A stretch of 64,000 bases of DNA, taken from assembly GCA_039707655.1 (NCBI GenBank), contig CM077672.1, forward strand, positions 194,226,037 through 194,290,036, given 5' to 3'. Below, piece after piece: positions 21,661 to 32,897 of this stretch (position 1 is the first letter of the stretch; the number at the start of each line of letters is the position of its first letter). This DNA comes from Elymus sibiricus (lineage: Eukaryota; Streptophyta; Magnoliopsida; Poales; Poaceae). The translations under genes were made by a program, and so were the position numbers. Below the pieces are notes generated by a model. It had not been told where the DNA came from. It worked only from the letters and a program-made list of their open reading frames with translations, and made no database searches.

Positions 21661-23458
21661 TCCGACCGAGGCTACTTCTAGGGAGGGCATGTGTGCCATG
21701 GCGGGTGATTTCTTTACCGGCCTGCTCTGCACCCCTGCTGCTCGCGAGCACTTGATCCAGTTGCATGCACTGAACCTCCCTCGCGTAGACACTGCCGCGC
21801 TTGAAGCAACTATGACCGAGGAGCTGACCTTAACACGATCAAGGGGATGCAGCCGGACAAAGCTCCGGGCCCTGACGAATTTTCCGCGTGTTTTTACCAG
21901 GCTTGTTGGGCCACCATTAAAGAGGTTGTCATGCATGCGGTCCGGGCCTTCGACACAGTGGATGGCAGAGGGCTTGATAGGTTGAACGAGGCTTTCATCA
22001 TACTCCTGCCCAAGATGGATGGTGCAACCGACCTCAAGGATTTCCGGCCAATCAGTCTCATCCACAGCTTCGCAAAGATCCTGGCTAAGGCCATGTCCAC
22101 AAAGCTGGCCCCGCTGATCCCATCTCTTGTCAGCACCAATCAGAGCGCATTTATCGCATGCAGATCAATCTTAGATAACTTCATGCTTGTCCAACAATCC
22201 ATCTGTACCCTGCACCGCAAGAAGGAGCCTTCCATCCTCTTCAAGATCGACATTGCAAAGGCCTTCAATTCTGTTTCTTGGGCCTTCCTCTTCGAGATCC
22301 TTGCCCACCGTGGATTTGGACTGCGTTGGCTCCACCGCCTGGCCACTCTCTTATCTTCTGCCAGCACCCAGGTGCTCGTCAACGGTAACGCCAGCGAGAG
22401 CTTCTGGCACGCCAAGGGACTCCGACAAGGTGACCCCATCTCGTCGCTACTATTCATCATCGTCATGGACGTCCTCACGGCGATCTTCCTCAAGGCGGAG
22501 CACGCTAACCTGTTCAGGCCTCTTGGCGCAATCAGAGTGCATCACCACCTTTCGCTATATGCCGACGACGCCATCTTACTCATCAGGCTGATCCTTGCTG
22601 AGATGAAAGTGGCCAAGGATCTCCTCCGATGCTTTGGGAATGCCTCGGGCCTCCATTGCAACTTTGCCAAGAGCTCCCTCTCATTGATCCAATGCACTGC
22701 AGAGGCAGTCCCCGACGTGATCACGGCCGCTGGCTGCTCCATGAAAGAGCTGCCTATCACTTACCTCAGGCTTCCGTTGTCCCTTCAGGCCCTGACTAGG
22801 GCAGAACTCCAGCCCCTGATCGACAGAATTGTGGCGCAGCTCCCAACCTGGAAGGCCTTCCTTCTCTGCCGCGCTGGCTGTCTCACTCTGGTCAACTCGA
22901 AACTCTCGGCCATGCCCATCTTCCACATGATGGCGCTCGACCTTCCCCCATGGTTCTTCAAGTGCATTGACAAGCTTCGGCGTGGGTTTTTCTGGCAAGG
23001 GGTGGATGACGCAAAAGGGGGCTGCATTTGGTGGCCTGGAATATAGTTTGCATGCCAAAGCCGGTTGGTGGGCTAGGAGTCCTAAACCTCCCTCTCCTAA
23101 ACCAGGCTCTACGCATCCGGTGGCTCTGGTTCGAGAAAACGATCATTGGCAAGCCCTGGCATGGACTCAAAGTGCCCATCCACCCAGGTAGCATGAGCCT
23201 TGCGCTCACGGCGCTTCGCTGTCAAGTGGGGAATGGGAATCGAACGAGCTTCTGGCATGATCGTTGGTTTGAGGGCCGTAGTATCGCCCAGATCACCCCA
23301 CATCTGCTCACTTTCATCAGGCCCGCGGGCAGATCGCTATGTGTGGCCGAGGCCTTGCCTGGTCATGCTTGGGTCAACGAGATTCACGGTGCCCCCTCCG
23401 TGCCTGCGATCATGAAGTTCCTCCATCTGTGGGAGATCCTTGGCCACTTTCATCTCAG
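21661..23458 (+). pseudogene. LINE reverse transcriptase domain, frameshifted
   Basis: Just after the TCCGA duplication a frame encodes the linker (GDFFTGLLCTP). A frameshift near 21840 leads into the long frame 21847-23046: KAPGPDEFSACFY, DFRPISLIHSFAKILAK, NQSAFIACRSILDN, LFKIDIAKAFNSVSW, GLRQGDPISSLLF and SLYADDAILLI, with the catalytic YADD intact at 22558-22569. The thumb follows (WKAFLLCRAGCLTLVNS). A further frameshift at about 23040 continues in the frame to 23458 with GLGVLNLPLLNQALRIRW and GNGNRTSFWHDRW. The sequence stops abruptly at the truncated LTR at 23459. Frameshifts prevent function, but the catalytic boxes are well preserved. Confidence 0.9.
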
Positions 23459-23671
23459 CAATTTACCATTGTATTGGGTGTGTTGGGGACACAAGAGATT
23501 GTTTGTATTTGATTGCAAGGTTTTTTTTAGAGAGACCAACTTCATCCTACACCTCCCACGGATTGATAAACCTTAGGTCATCCACTTGAGGAAAATTTGC
23601 TGCTGTCCTAGAAAACTCTGCGCTTGGAGGCCCAACTGAGTCTACAAGAATAAGTTGTGTAGTAGACATCA
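23459..23671 (+). repeat. 5' LTR remnant (last 213 bp)
   Basis: CAATTTACCATTGTATTGGG onwards matches 29356-29567, with the same GGACACAAGAGATTG and AGTAGACATCA words. The match starts abruptly at 23459, directly against LINE coding sequence, which marks a deletion breakpoint. Confidence 0.9.
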
Positions 23672-23681
23672 AGCTCTTTTC

Positions 23682-23699
23682 TGGCGCCGTTGCCGGGGA
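23682..23699 (+). other. Primer-binding site, TGGCGCCGTTGCCGGGGA
   Basis: It sits 10 bases after the LTR end, the normal place for minus-strand priming. The same motif type follows many Triticeae gypsy LTRs. Confidence 0.85.
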
Positions 23700-23796
23700 G
23701 GTGAGTGCTTGAAGGTATATCTTTAGATCTTGCAATTGAATCTTTTAGTTTCTTGTTTATTCACTAGTTTGTTTTATAAAAGAAAAATACAAAAAA

Positions 23797-24402
23797 ATGG
23801 AATTGAGGTTGCCTCAAATACTTCATCTATATGATGTCTTTCTTGAAAATGATGGATCAGAAAATTGTGCCGAAGTGTTAGAAGAAGAATTCAATAAAAT
23901 GTTTGCCATAAAACCCTTGAATGATAAGAATGATTGCAATGTTGTTAGTATGCTTTCTATGAATATCCATGATGCTAATGATATGCAAAGCCATAAGCTT
24001 GGGGATGCTATGTTTCATGAAGATAATCTTTTTAGCCCCCCTACTTTTGATGAGCAAATTTATTATGATGATAGCATGCCTCCTACTTATGATGATTATA
24101 TTTATGAAAGTGGATTTGGAGAGGTCACAATTTTATTTAATGATGATTCCACTATTTTGGAAGAGGTTTCAATTGAGTATGACAACAAAGTTGCTATCTA
24201 TGATGATTATTGTGATGACATGTATGCTATAAATAGTAATGAAAACCATGAAAATTGTCATCATAATTTTAACGTTCAATTTGATTATGTCAATCAAGTA
24301 TCACATGATAGTTATTTTGTTGAATTTGATCCCACTATTATTGATGAGAATAAATTTGCTTATGTGGAGAGTAATAAAAACTTTATGCATGTGGATCATT
24401 AA
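23797..24402 (+). CDS. Acidic ORF of unknown role in gypsy element
   Basis: This 201-residue frame is very rich in Asp, Glu, Asn and Tyr (for example YDDSMPPTYDDYIYESGFGE and YDDYCDDMYAIN). It shows no gag, protease or polymerase motif and no membrane segment. A repeated SHDSYFVEFDP-type phrase continues after the stop (DSYIVEFIHDA at about 24415-24450 in a shifted reading), so the original frame was probably longer. Similar acidic frames are, to my knowledge, common in non-autonomous wheat gypsy elements just after the primer site. The function is unknown. Confidence 0.5.
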   Translation: MELRLPQILHLYDVFLENDGSENCAEVLEEEFNKMFAIKPLNDKNDCNVVSMLSMNIHDANDMQSHKLGDAMFHEDNLFSPPTFDEQIYYDDSMPPTYDDYIYESGFGEVTILFNDDSTILEEVSIEYDNKVAIYDDYCDDMYAINSNENHENCHHNFNVQFDYVNQVSHDSYFVEFDPTIIDENKFAYVESNKNFMHVDH

Positions 24403-24854
24403 AAGAATGCTTTATGTGATAGTTATATTGTAGAATTTATTCATGATGCTACTAAAAATTATTATGCGAGAGGAAGATATGATTATATATATTTCAACAA
24501 CATCAAGTTTCCTCTCTTTATGTTGAAAGTTTTGAAGTCATGCTTGTTTTGCCTTTCTATGTTAGTTGATTCTTGCTCCAATAAAGTGTTCGCTTATAAA
24601 ATCCCTATGCATAGGAAGTGGGTTAGGCTTAAATTTTTTTGCTACATGATTCATGATGCTCTCTTTATGTTTCAATTCTTTACTTTTATGTGAGCATCAT
24701 CAAAATTACCAATGCCTAGCTGAAAGGCATTAAAGAAAATCGCTTGTCGGGAGACAACCCAACATTTATATCTACTATTTTTGTTTGTTCACACGATTAA
24801 GCTACTGTTGTAATCATTTTTTGTGTATTTTATAGCAATAAAGTACCAAGTAAA

Positions 24855-26300
24855 GCCTTTAGGTTGATGTGGATGATTGTTTATTTGGTTTTGTGCAAAA
24901 ACAGAAAGTTTAGCGCCCAGTGCACGATTTTACATTCTGTACTGGAGCGTGCAAAAATTCTGAAATTTTTACACAGTACTGATAGGAAAAGTTTTTACGT
25001 TTTCCTAAATTTTCAATTTTTTTGAGTTACAGAAGTACGCATTTTAATTCGCTCATTACATGCTGTTCTGTTTTTGACAGATTCTGTTTTTATTGCACAA
25101 TTTGCTTGTTTTAGTGTTTCCATAGCTTATATTGAGTAATATAAATTGTGGAAATGATAGAATACAGTAGGAATTATGTGAGAACAATTATGAATCTTAT
25201 CTTGGCAGAGTGGATGATTTATATTTATCATACTAACCTATCTCACAAGTTCCGTTAAGTTTTGTGTGATTGAAGTTTTCAAGTTTTGGGTGAGATGACG
25301 ATAGAAGGAGAATAAGGAGTGGCAAGACCTTAATCTTGGGGATGCCAAAGGCACCCCAAGGTAATATTCAAGGAATACTCAAGCGTCTAAGCTTGGGGAT
25401 GCCCCGGAAGGCATCCCCTCCTTTGTCTTCAACATTATTGGTACACCTCACTCGGAGCTATATTTTTATTCGTCACATAATATGTGTTTTGCTTGGAGCA
25501 TCATTTTCTTTTATTTGGATTTGCTTTCTGTTATTTAGAATCATGTTTGTATCTTTTATTTCAAAAAAATGCCAAGTATAGCCTTTACCATGCTCAGTTT
25601 GCAAGTTTATGAGTTGCTGTTTGAAAACAGAAAGTTTTCTGTTATGTCCAGAATATTCCTGAATAGTCAGAACATGATAAAAATCTGAAATTTGTAAACA
25701 GTAAGCATGCATGATTTCTATGTCACGTGGTAATTTTTCAGAATTTTTGGAGTTAGGGAAGTATGATTTTTTATTCCCCCTTTACAAACTGTTCTGTTTA
25801 GATAAATTGCGGTTATAGTTGCATTGTTTGCATATGTTTGCTTGTTTAATCTTTCTATTAGGTGATGGGAGTATTAAATATGCGGAGGCATTTAGTACGC
25901 AATGTTTAATTATAAATTTTTTAATTTTCTATAGTAGAGAATGTTAAGGTTTTGAGTTGATTTATACTAACTTATCTCATGAGTTCTTGTTGAGTTTTGT
26001 GTGGATGAAGTTTTTAAGACTTAGGAGAAGTCGTTATATGAGAGGAATTAAGGAGACACAAGAGCTCAAGCTTGGGGATGCCCAAGGTTTCCCAAGTTAA
26101 TATTCCAAGAAGTTTCAAGCATCTAAGCTTGGGGATGCCCCGGTAGGCATCCCACCTCTCTTCATCATCAACTATCGGTTAGTCTTAGTTGAGCCTAAGT
26201 TTTTGCTTGTTCACATGATATGTGCTATTCTTGGAGAGTCTTTTCATTTTGTTTGCTATTTGAATAAAATACTTGGTTCTGAAATTTTGATTTGGAGAGA
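24855..26300 (+). repeat. Two diverged copies of a module of about 725 bp
   Basis: Copy one (about 24855-25560) and copy two (about 25561-26300) share the same order: AACAGAAAG, CTGTTCTGTTT, CTAACCTATCTCA or CTAACTTATCTCA, AGTTTTGTGTG, then TTGGGGATGCC, then a hairpin CTAAGCTTGGGGATGCCCCGG with GGCATCCC, then TCACATAATATGTG or TCACATGATATGTG. A third, inverted copy lies in the other gypsy element at about 18460-19200. The hairpins are at 25395-25418 and 26131-26153. Confidence 0.8.
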
Positions 26301-27886
26301 GAGTCTTTACATAGCTACCTATTCACTTAACTACTATTTCATCTTCACTTATATCCTTTGCAGTAGTTTGTCATTCACTCTTGTGGTTCGCTTATATCCT
26401 AAGAGTGAATTGTTGAATGAATTGAATATGATAAATCTGAAATTATACTTGTTCCATATGCTTGGTAGTAGTTTCACATTGGGTTTAGAAAGTAAAATCT
26501 ATTGAAATTTGACAATCACAATATTGGTCATACAAGCAATTCATGAAAGATTAGTATAAGGAAGAGAACTTTCACATACAAATACATTATCTTGGACATC
26601 TTTTATGATTGTGAATACCCATTAATTATTTTCAAACTCAATCAAATAAGATGACTGGTATATTTGCATAGAAGTTATATTGTTATGGATCCTCCAACAT
26701 GTGGTACTTGTTTATAATCTTTGCTAGCCAAAAATTTCTGTACTAAGCGGGAATACTGTTTGTGCATCCAAAATCCTTGAGCCATATTTCTTCCATGAGT
26801 GTCCACCATATCTACCAATATACGGTATTACCCTGTCGTTCCAAGTAAATTTGCATGTGCCATCTCTAAAACCTTCAAATGAACATCTGTTTTGTGTGCC
26901 CGTACCGCTCATGGAGCAATGGGGTAGTCAATATCTTCCACGCTAAGTGTGTTTTACTCACCGACGAGAGTTTATTCACTCGTCTTGCACGATAGAGGTT
27001 GGTAATTGGGATGCCCATCCCGTTAAACAAAAACAAAGAAAAATATAATAAAACAAACCCCCCCTGGAAAGTTGATTGTTTGGAGGGCACCTGAGGATTC
27101 GGCTAGCCATGGATTGTGTTTGTATGGTTGTGGGGGAGTAAATATTTTTCCTTTCTACATGGGAACCGCCATTAATATGTTTAGCATGGAAGATATTGAA
27201 AACTTTATCGTTAAACCGTCGACAGGAAAAGTACACCTCTCAAATGAAATTATCTCTGTTTTAAGCAGTGAGCTCTGGCACCTTAGCAAATCCATGCTTC
27301 CCTCTGCGAAGGGCCTATCTATTTACTTTTCATGTTGAGTCAACTTCTTATTCAAACCTCAATTATTATCCACTTGGAAAGCATCGTGTGGCGGGGAAAG
27401 ATCCTGGCACATATATCCAGTCAAATATATTTGATCATGAATTATTATTGTTGACAATTATCTCTATGATAAGTAAGTTGGGAGGCGAAGCATTAAGCCC
27501 CTATCTTCCTCTATGTTCGATTGATGCTATTTGTTCTAAAAATATGCTTTGAGCACTAGCAATCATAGAAGACTATATGATAATTGAGTATGTGAAGCTC
27601 TTACTTATACTTTTATGAAAATAAGTTGAATTGTAATTGTTTGGTGACTAAGAACATAGGTTGTTAAGTTTCAAGAGAATGCGTTGATTGAACCATAACA
27701 TGTGAATTGATTGCTACTTTATCATGATGAGTTTTATGAGAAAAAGTTGTTGTTTATGATGCTAGGAAAAGTGATTGAAATTATCATTGATCAAACGTAT
27801 GCACTATGCTAGCATTCACACTTCATAAATTATTTCTTTTATCATTTACCTACTCGAGGACGAGCAGGAATTAAGCTTGGGGATGC
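26301..27886 (+). other. 3' interior of gypsy element, no domain recognised
   Basis: AT-rich sequence without polymerase motifs. The short frame at 27072-27338 has no recognised homology. The end CGAGGACGAGCAGGAATTAA then GCTTGGGGATGC supplies the polypurine tract immediately before the LTR at 27887. Confidence 0.6.
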
Positions 27887-29567
27887 TGATACGTCTCCAA
27901 CGTATCTATAATTTATGAAGTATTCATGCCATGTTTAGAACAATTTATATGGTTTTGGTGCACTTTTATATGATTTTCATGAACTAACCTATTAACCTAG
28001 TGCCCAGTGCCAGTTGATGTTTTCTGCATGTTTTTGGTTTTCCAGAAAATCCATACCAAACGAAGTCCAAATGCCATGAAAATTTATGGTGATTTTTTTG
28101 GAACATAAGAGACCCCCGAAGCTCCGAGGAAGGACTAGAAGACTCACGAGGGAGTCACGAGCTCACCCGCCGCGCCCTGGGGGGGTAGGGAGGGGCGTCT
28201 GAGCTCGTGGGTCCCACGTAACTCCGATTGGCGTGAAACCAACGCAGAAAATTCTTATAAATCGGGAAACCCCCAGAAAGAAACCTAGAACTCCCACGCC
28301 GCCGCCGTAAGCCTCTGTTCCGAAGCGATCTCATCTGGAGGCCGGTTCCGGCACCCTGCCGGAGGGGGAAATCATCATCGGAGGCCGTCTTCTCATCCCA
28401 GCGGTCTCCATGACGAGGAGGGAGTAGTTCACCCTCGGGGCTGAGGGCATGTACCAGTAGCTATGTGTTTTGATCTCTCTCTCTCTCTCTCTCTCTCTTG
28501 ATCTTGATCTTGATTTGGCACGATCTTGATGTACCATGAGCTTTGGTAATATAGTTGGATCGTATGGTGTTCTTCCCTCTCTATCTTGTTGGGATGAATT
28601 GAGTCTTTCCCTTTGAGGTTTCATTATTATCGGATTGAATACTTTGGATTTGAGAACACTTGATGTATGTCTTGCATGTGGATACCCGTGGTGACAATGG
28701 GGTATCTATTGAGTCACTTGATATATGTTTTGGTAATCAACTTGCGGATTCCCGAGGTGACATTGGGGTAATCTAAGCACATAGGTTGATACACGTTTTC
28801 ATCCTACTTTCTCCGATAGAAACTTTGGGGTACTCTTTGAAGTTCTTTGTGTTGGATTGAACATTATGAATCTGAAATTGTTTGATGCATATCAAATAAT
28901 TAACTCACAGATACTTGTGGTGACATTGGAGTATCTAGGTGACATTAGAGTTGATTGATGCGTATCATATGGTGTTATTCTAGTACGAACTCTAGGGTTG
29001 TTTGTGACACTTATAGGGATGGCTCAATAGATTGATCGGAAAGATAATTTTGAGGTGGTTTTGCTACCTACAACAATTTCATCTTATGTTCTCTGCTATT
29101 GATAGGAACTTTGGAGTGATTCTTTGTCGCATGTTGAGGGATTGTTATATGATTCAATTATGTTAGCACTGTTGAGAGATTACACTAGTGAAAGTATGAA
29201 CCCTAGGCCTTGTTTCCAAGCATTGCAATACCGTTTGTGCTCACTTTTGTTACTGGCTACCTTGCTGTTTTTATTATTTTAGATTACACAAACATATATC
29301 TACTATCCATACTACACGTGTATCACCATCTCTTCGCTGAACTAGTGCACCTATACAATTTACCATTGTATTGGGTGTGTTGGGGACACAAGAGATTGTT
29401 TGTATTTGATTGCAGGGTTGTTTGAGATAGACCATCTTCATCCTACACCTCCCACGGATTGATAAACCTTAGGTCATCCACTTGAGGGAAATTTGCTGCT
29501 GTCCTACAAAACTCCGCGCTTGGAGGCCAAACTGAGTCTATAAGAATTAGTTGTGTAGTAGACATCA
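27887..29567 (+). repeat. Gypsy 3' LTR (1681 bp)
   Basis: It starts TGATACGTCTCCAACGTATC and ends GTTGTGTAGTAGACATCA. It has the family layout: AT-rich start, CCGCGCCCTGGGGGG block at about 28170, a TATA-like CTTATAAATCGGG at 28255, a GC-rich leader with the CCTGCCGGAGG word shared with the other gypsy element, then an AT-rich tail. Confidence 0.9.
28474..28498. repeat. (CT)n microsatellite
   Basis: About 12 uninterrupted CT units inside the 3' LTR, followed by GATCTTGATCTTGATTT. The length is likely variable between copies. Confidence 0.95.
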
Positions 29568-29931
29568 GCAGTGTCAACTCTGCTGCCAAGTCAATGAGGA
29601 CACGACGCATATGCTGCTTGGATGCCCTTTCACCAGGGAGGTCTGGTACCACATGCCCCTGCCCTTGCGTCTGCATTGCTTCACGCCCGATGGCTCAGCC
29701 TCCTTGGCGGACTGGTGGCCGATGGTCGTCGTGATGACGCCGAAGAGCCGGCGGAAAGGACTCAACACTTTGATCGCTACCACCCTCAGATTCATCTGGC
29801 TCGAACAAAACAGTAGGGTCTTTGATCACAAGGCCACTCTGCCGGCCATCGTCATTTCACGTATCAAGGTTGAACTAGCGCTGTGGGTCTCGGCTAGGGT
29901 AGAGGGCGGGCATCCGTTTCAACTCCACTAA
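29568..29931 (+). pseudogene. LINE ORF2 C-terminal zinc-knuckle domain
   Basis: Immediately after the gypsy LTR the frame reads CQLCCQVNEDTTHMLLGCPF, the Cys-Cys-His-Cys pattern of the plant LINE C-terminal domain, followed by REVWYHMPLPLR and WLEQNSRVFDHK, and ends at 29929-29931. This is the third piece of the LINE that starts at 13161. The region downstream to about 30056 is its 3' UTR and A-rich tail. Confidence 0.85.
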
Positions 29932-30099
29932 TTTTCGTTCGTTTTGCTTGTGGTTTCTGCGCTGCCTCTTGGCCAGCAGCTTGTAATGACGGATATGATT
30001 GTAACCGCTCTTTCTTAATAGAAAAGAAATGCAACGCTCATGCATGTTCTTGAAAAAAAAGAAAACAGAACAAAAAACACATAATGCGTACAACATATT

Positions 30100-30376
30100 T
30101 GTTAGGAGCCCCTCCTAACCTGTACTCATACATGTACATGGTCTGGCCTCTTGGGCCAGCTCATGGGCTTGCCCCGCTCGTGACCCACCGCTGCATCTAC
30201 AAGTACACGGGAGAAGGCTACGAACGAGGTATCCAGTGGACCTGACGGCTTGGCACCCGACGGCTTCCTTCTTCTTCCTCTTGTTCCCCACTTCATGTAT
30301 CCTAGTTCATGCTTGTAATCAGGGCTAGCTACTGTAATTCATGCTTGTAATAAAGAGAGAAATCTAGTACCTTACA
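30100..30376 (+). repeat. 5' short LTR (277 bp)
   Basis: It starts TGTTAGGAGCCCCTCCTAAC and ends CTAGTACCTTACA. It aligns with 43366-43645, with differences such as GGACCTGACGG versus GGATCAGACGG. It holds GGCCTCTTGGGCCAGC and CATGCTTGTAATAAAGAG, a likely polyadenylation region. Confidence 0.92.
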
Positions 30377-30378
30377 TC

Positions 30379-30395
30379 TGGCATACAGAGCTAGG
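30379..30395 (+). other. Primer-binding site, Met-tRNA type
   Basis: TGGCATACAGAGCTAGG lies two bases after the LTR end and resembles the usual TGGTATCAGAGC Met-tRNA site with a one-base insertion. Confidence 0.7.
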
Positions 30396-30473
30396 CCACC
30401 ACCCTTCCACCCCTCCAATTTTTCCTCAATTTTTCTCCACAACCTATCCCTGATTTCCACCGGCGACGACTCC

Positions 30474-30784
30474 ATGCCCAATGTCAAACCACCAGAGTGG
30501 GATGCCATGTCTGCCAATGAGCAGTTGTTGTGGTATCTCAAGAGGTTATGCACTAAAGCGGAAGGGATGAGCTCAGTGTTGGGTGTTGCACGTGTGTGTG
30601 ACCCTCCCATGGTTACCCCGCTTGTCGATCTGGCGACCTCAACCACGACGCACACCTGCTCCTCGCCTGTCCCCGACATCTCCTGCTCCAACACTAAGGC
30701 TCAGGAGGTCCTCGCGATCATCCATGACGCGCCCATGCTTGCATCGCGATGGCGCACACCACCTATTCGACGAATGGCTCAAAC
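30474..30784 (+). pseudogene. Cargo ORF, first part, interrupted by copia
   Basis: From the ATG at 30474 an open frame runs into the copia LTR at 30785, giving about 104 element residues with KPPEWDAMSANEQLLWYLK near the start and KAQEVLAIIHDAPML near the end. No family was recognised. It could be a degenerate gag or a captured host exon. Restoring the pre-insertion order places 40349 onwards next to it, but the protein-like frame there is offset, so a frame break exists. Confidence 0.4.
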
Positions 30785-32879
30785 TGTAGGAGATATGCCC
30801 TAGAGGCAGTAATAACAGTTATTTTGTATCTCCGAGTTTGTAATGAATGTTTATGTTCCATGCTATAACTGCAATGATTCTCGAGTCTGCAATATCCACG
30901 AGGCTCGGAGGGAAACTCATGTGCACGTGTGGTATAATAAACGGTAAAATGTATTCCTAGTCTTGCCTCTAAGACTGGCTCAAGTGTTGCATGATGATCC
31001 TGTTTTCCTGATCATGGGCATGTCTATGCTGGCAATTTTTTAGGGCACAATGTTAGGAGAACACTTGTGTTGAATCGACCCGAATTGATGTTATGCTATG
31101 AGATACATTCGTCACAAGTTAATGGTTAATAACACAGAGATGGTTAATGTTTGCATAATTCCTTAGACCATGAGAGTGTCGAGTTCCTTCGTACTTGCTT
31201 CATGAACTTTGGGGTTTGTTAAACGTCATCCGTAACTGGGTGGCTATTACGGCGGCTTACGGGTTCACGGAAAAGTATGACAAGTAACGAGATAGCTCAA
31301 GATTGGGATTTGCTCCTCCGACGATGGAGAGATATTCTCGGGCCCTCTCGGTGTTACGGTATCCATCATCGTCTGGCCAGACACATTGTGATTTGATCAA
31401 TGGGATGCCGGAACGCGGAAACGAGAAAAGAGAACAAAACCGGTAACGAGGTAACTGACATAGTGGACAAGTTGTTGATCCGCGGGGATGCCAATAAATC
31501 TCACCTCGGGTATTTATAACATATCGTGAAGCAACAGGAATAGCACACGGCAACTGGAGGTTCACTCGAATATTCATTCGTGTGGGTATAGGGGTCAATA
31601 TGGGTGTCCACGGCTCCGATGTTGATCATTGATCGGAAAGTGTTCCGGGTCATGTCTATGCTTCACCGAACCTATAGGGTCACACGCTTAAGGGTCATCT
31701 ATCTGCTGAATACTAGACAGGGAGTCTGAGAGAAAGTCACTGGAAAAGTTTCGGAGACAACGGAAACGTTCCGGAGAGAACACCGGAATAGTTTCGGTAA
31801 AACTGAAAAGTTGTTTTAGGGTATTCCATTAAGTCATATTGGTTTCGGCACTCGCCTGAAAATTCTTGGAGGGTGCCAGAATTGTTCTGGTAACTTCTGG
31901 AATTTTTCCGGAGAGAAAAACCGGAAATGTTCTGGAGCAGCCGGAACCGCTATGGTAGCTTTTCGCTGAAGAAAAACATTGTTCCGGAATTGTTTAGGAA
32001 TGCGTTCAAAATTGTTTTAGTGGGTATTGGAATTATTCTAGGCACACAGAAATAATTTGGGATTTAACGGACGCAGAAAAATGTCTTCATGAATAGTGAA
32101 AGTGCTTTTTGGTTCACTTTTTGGATAGCCACCTTTGTGGACTTGAGTCAAAGTTCTAGAAGGAAGTGGCTTGCAAGGGAAGGAACCCCATTTGGGGGGG
32201 GGGGGAAGGGGTGGCCGGCCAAGGGTGGTGGAGCTCCTTGGAGCTCCACATGGCCCCTCATTATGCCCTAAATGCCCACCATTTGTGACCTAATGGATGG
32301 GGTTTTTGGTATTCTTGGAGGCAGCCCTACCCCTTGGCTTTCCTATAAATAGAGGTGGATAGGAGCTCTCCACACTCATCTCTTGCTCTCATACACATGC
32401 CATGCTTTGTCTGGCTCTCTCTCTCTCCCTCCCACGAAATAGTTTCGTAGAGCCGAAAGGATGTCTGGGTTCCGGCAGGAACTAGTTCTGGACGGCGAAG
32501 CTCTGCCGGATAGCTGACACCGTATGTGTGCAACCCCGTAGAGAGATCGTAGTTTCGATCTTTTGCCCGAGGGGCTATTTGAGGGTCCTCCTGAAGGGCT
32601 GTTTGAGTTTCCGTTCGAGTTTCGATGGTCCTCCCAAAGGGCTGTCTGTGACATCGTTCGAGGGACTGTCCGACCGCCTCCCGAAGGGCTGTCCGACGAG
32701 GGAGTACATCCTCGCGGTTGGGAGGTTGTAAATCCTAGCTGCGGGGATCTACACCGACTCTTCTTCCGCTGCGTTACGAGTCGGTAATGATCAGATCAAA
32801 CCCTGTATGCAGTCTCCATAGTGGTCCTGGGCGTGCTCGCTGTACCAATTTTTTTTGTTTTCTGTCGCGTTCCCCTACA
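30785..32879 (+). repeat. Copia 5' LTR (2095 bp)
   Basis: It carries many CCGGAA-type repeats around 31720-31990 (GTTCCGGAGAG, TTTCCGGAGAG) and a second cluster with the CCGAAGGGCTGT / CTGAAGGGCTGT word four times between 32580 and 32700. The TATA box is at 32344. It pairs with 38241-40343. Confidence 0.95.
32344..32351 (+). promoter_or_regulatory. TATA box of the copia 5' LTR
   Basis: TATAAATA in the context CTTTCCTATAAATAGAGGTG is conserved in the other LTR at 39798-39805. It is followed by a CT-rich leader, as expected for an LTR transcription start. Confidence 0.8.
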
Positions 32880-32880
32880 G

Positions 32881-32897
32881 TGGCATCAAGAGCCGTG
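32881..32897 (+). other. Copia primer-binding site
   Basis: TGGCATCAAGAGCCGTG starts two bases after the LTR end, close to the Met initiator tRNA 3' complement used by most copia elements. Confidence 0.85.

Larger units (their letters stand above)
23459..29567 (+). mobile_element. Gypsy element with truncated 5' LTR, 6.1 kb
   Basis: A 213-bp remnant of the 5' LTR (23459-23671) matches the end of the full 3' LTR (27887-29567); both end TTGTGTAGTAGACATCA. The primer-binding site (23682-23699) and a polypurine-like AATTAAGCTTGGGGATG before 27887 are present. The interior has one acidic ORF and two copies of a repeated module but no polymerase genes. The left flank is LINE reverse transcriptase and the right flank is LINE tail, but the expected duplication is missing on the left because about 1.5 kb of LTR plus some LINE sequence was deleted. 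It is related to, but a different family from, the element at 14940-21660. Confidence 0.88.
13161..30056 (+). mobile_element. LINE broken into three pieces by two gypsy elements
   Basis: One non-LTR retrotransposon can be followed through the region: ORF1 end and endonuclease (13167-14939), reverse transcriptase (21661-23458), zinc-knuckle tail (29568-29931), then a 3' tail with TTTCTTAATAGAAAAG and an A-rich end at about 30050. Piece one joins piece two across the 6.7-kb gypsy element with duplication TCCGA, exactly where the protein order requires. Pieces two and three flank the 6.1-kb gypsy element, but about 80 residues expected between them are missing, so sequence was deleted at that junction. 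The N-terminal ORF1 is absent (5' truncation, normal for LINEs). Frameshifts and stops make it inactive. Confidence 0.85.
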
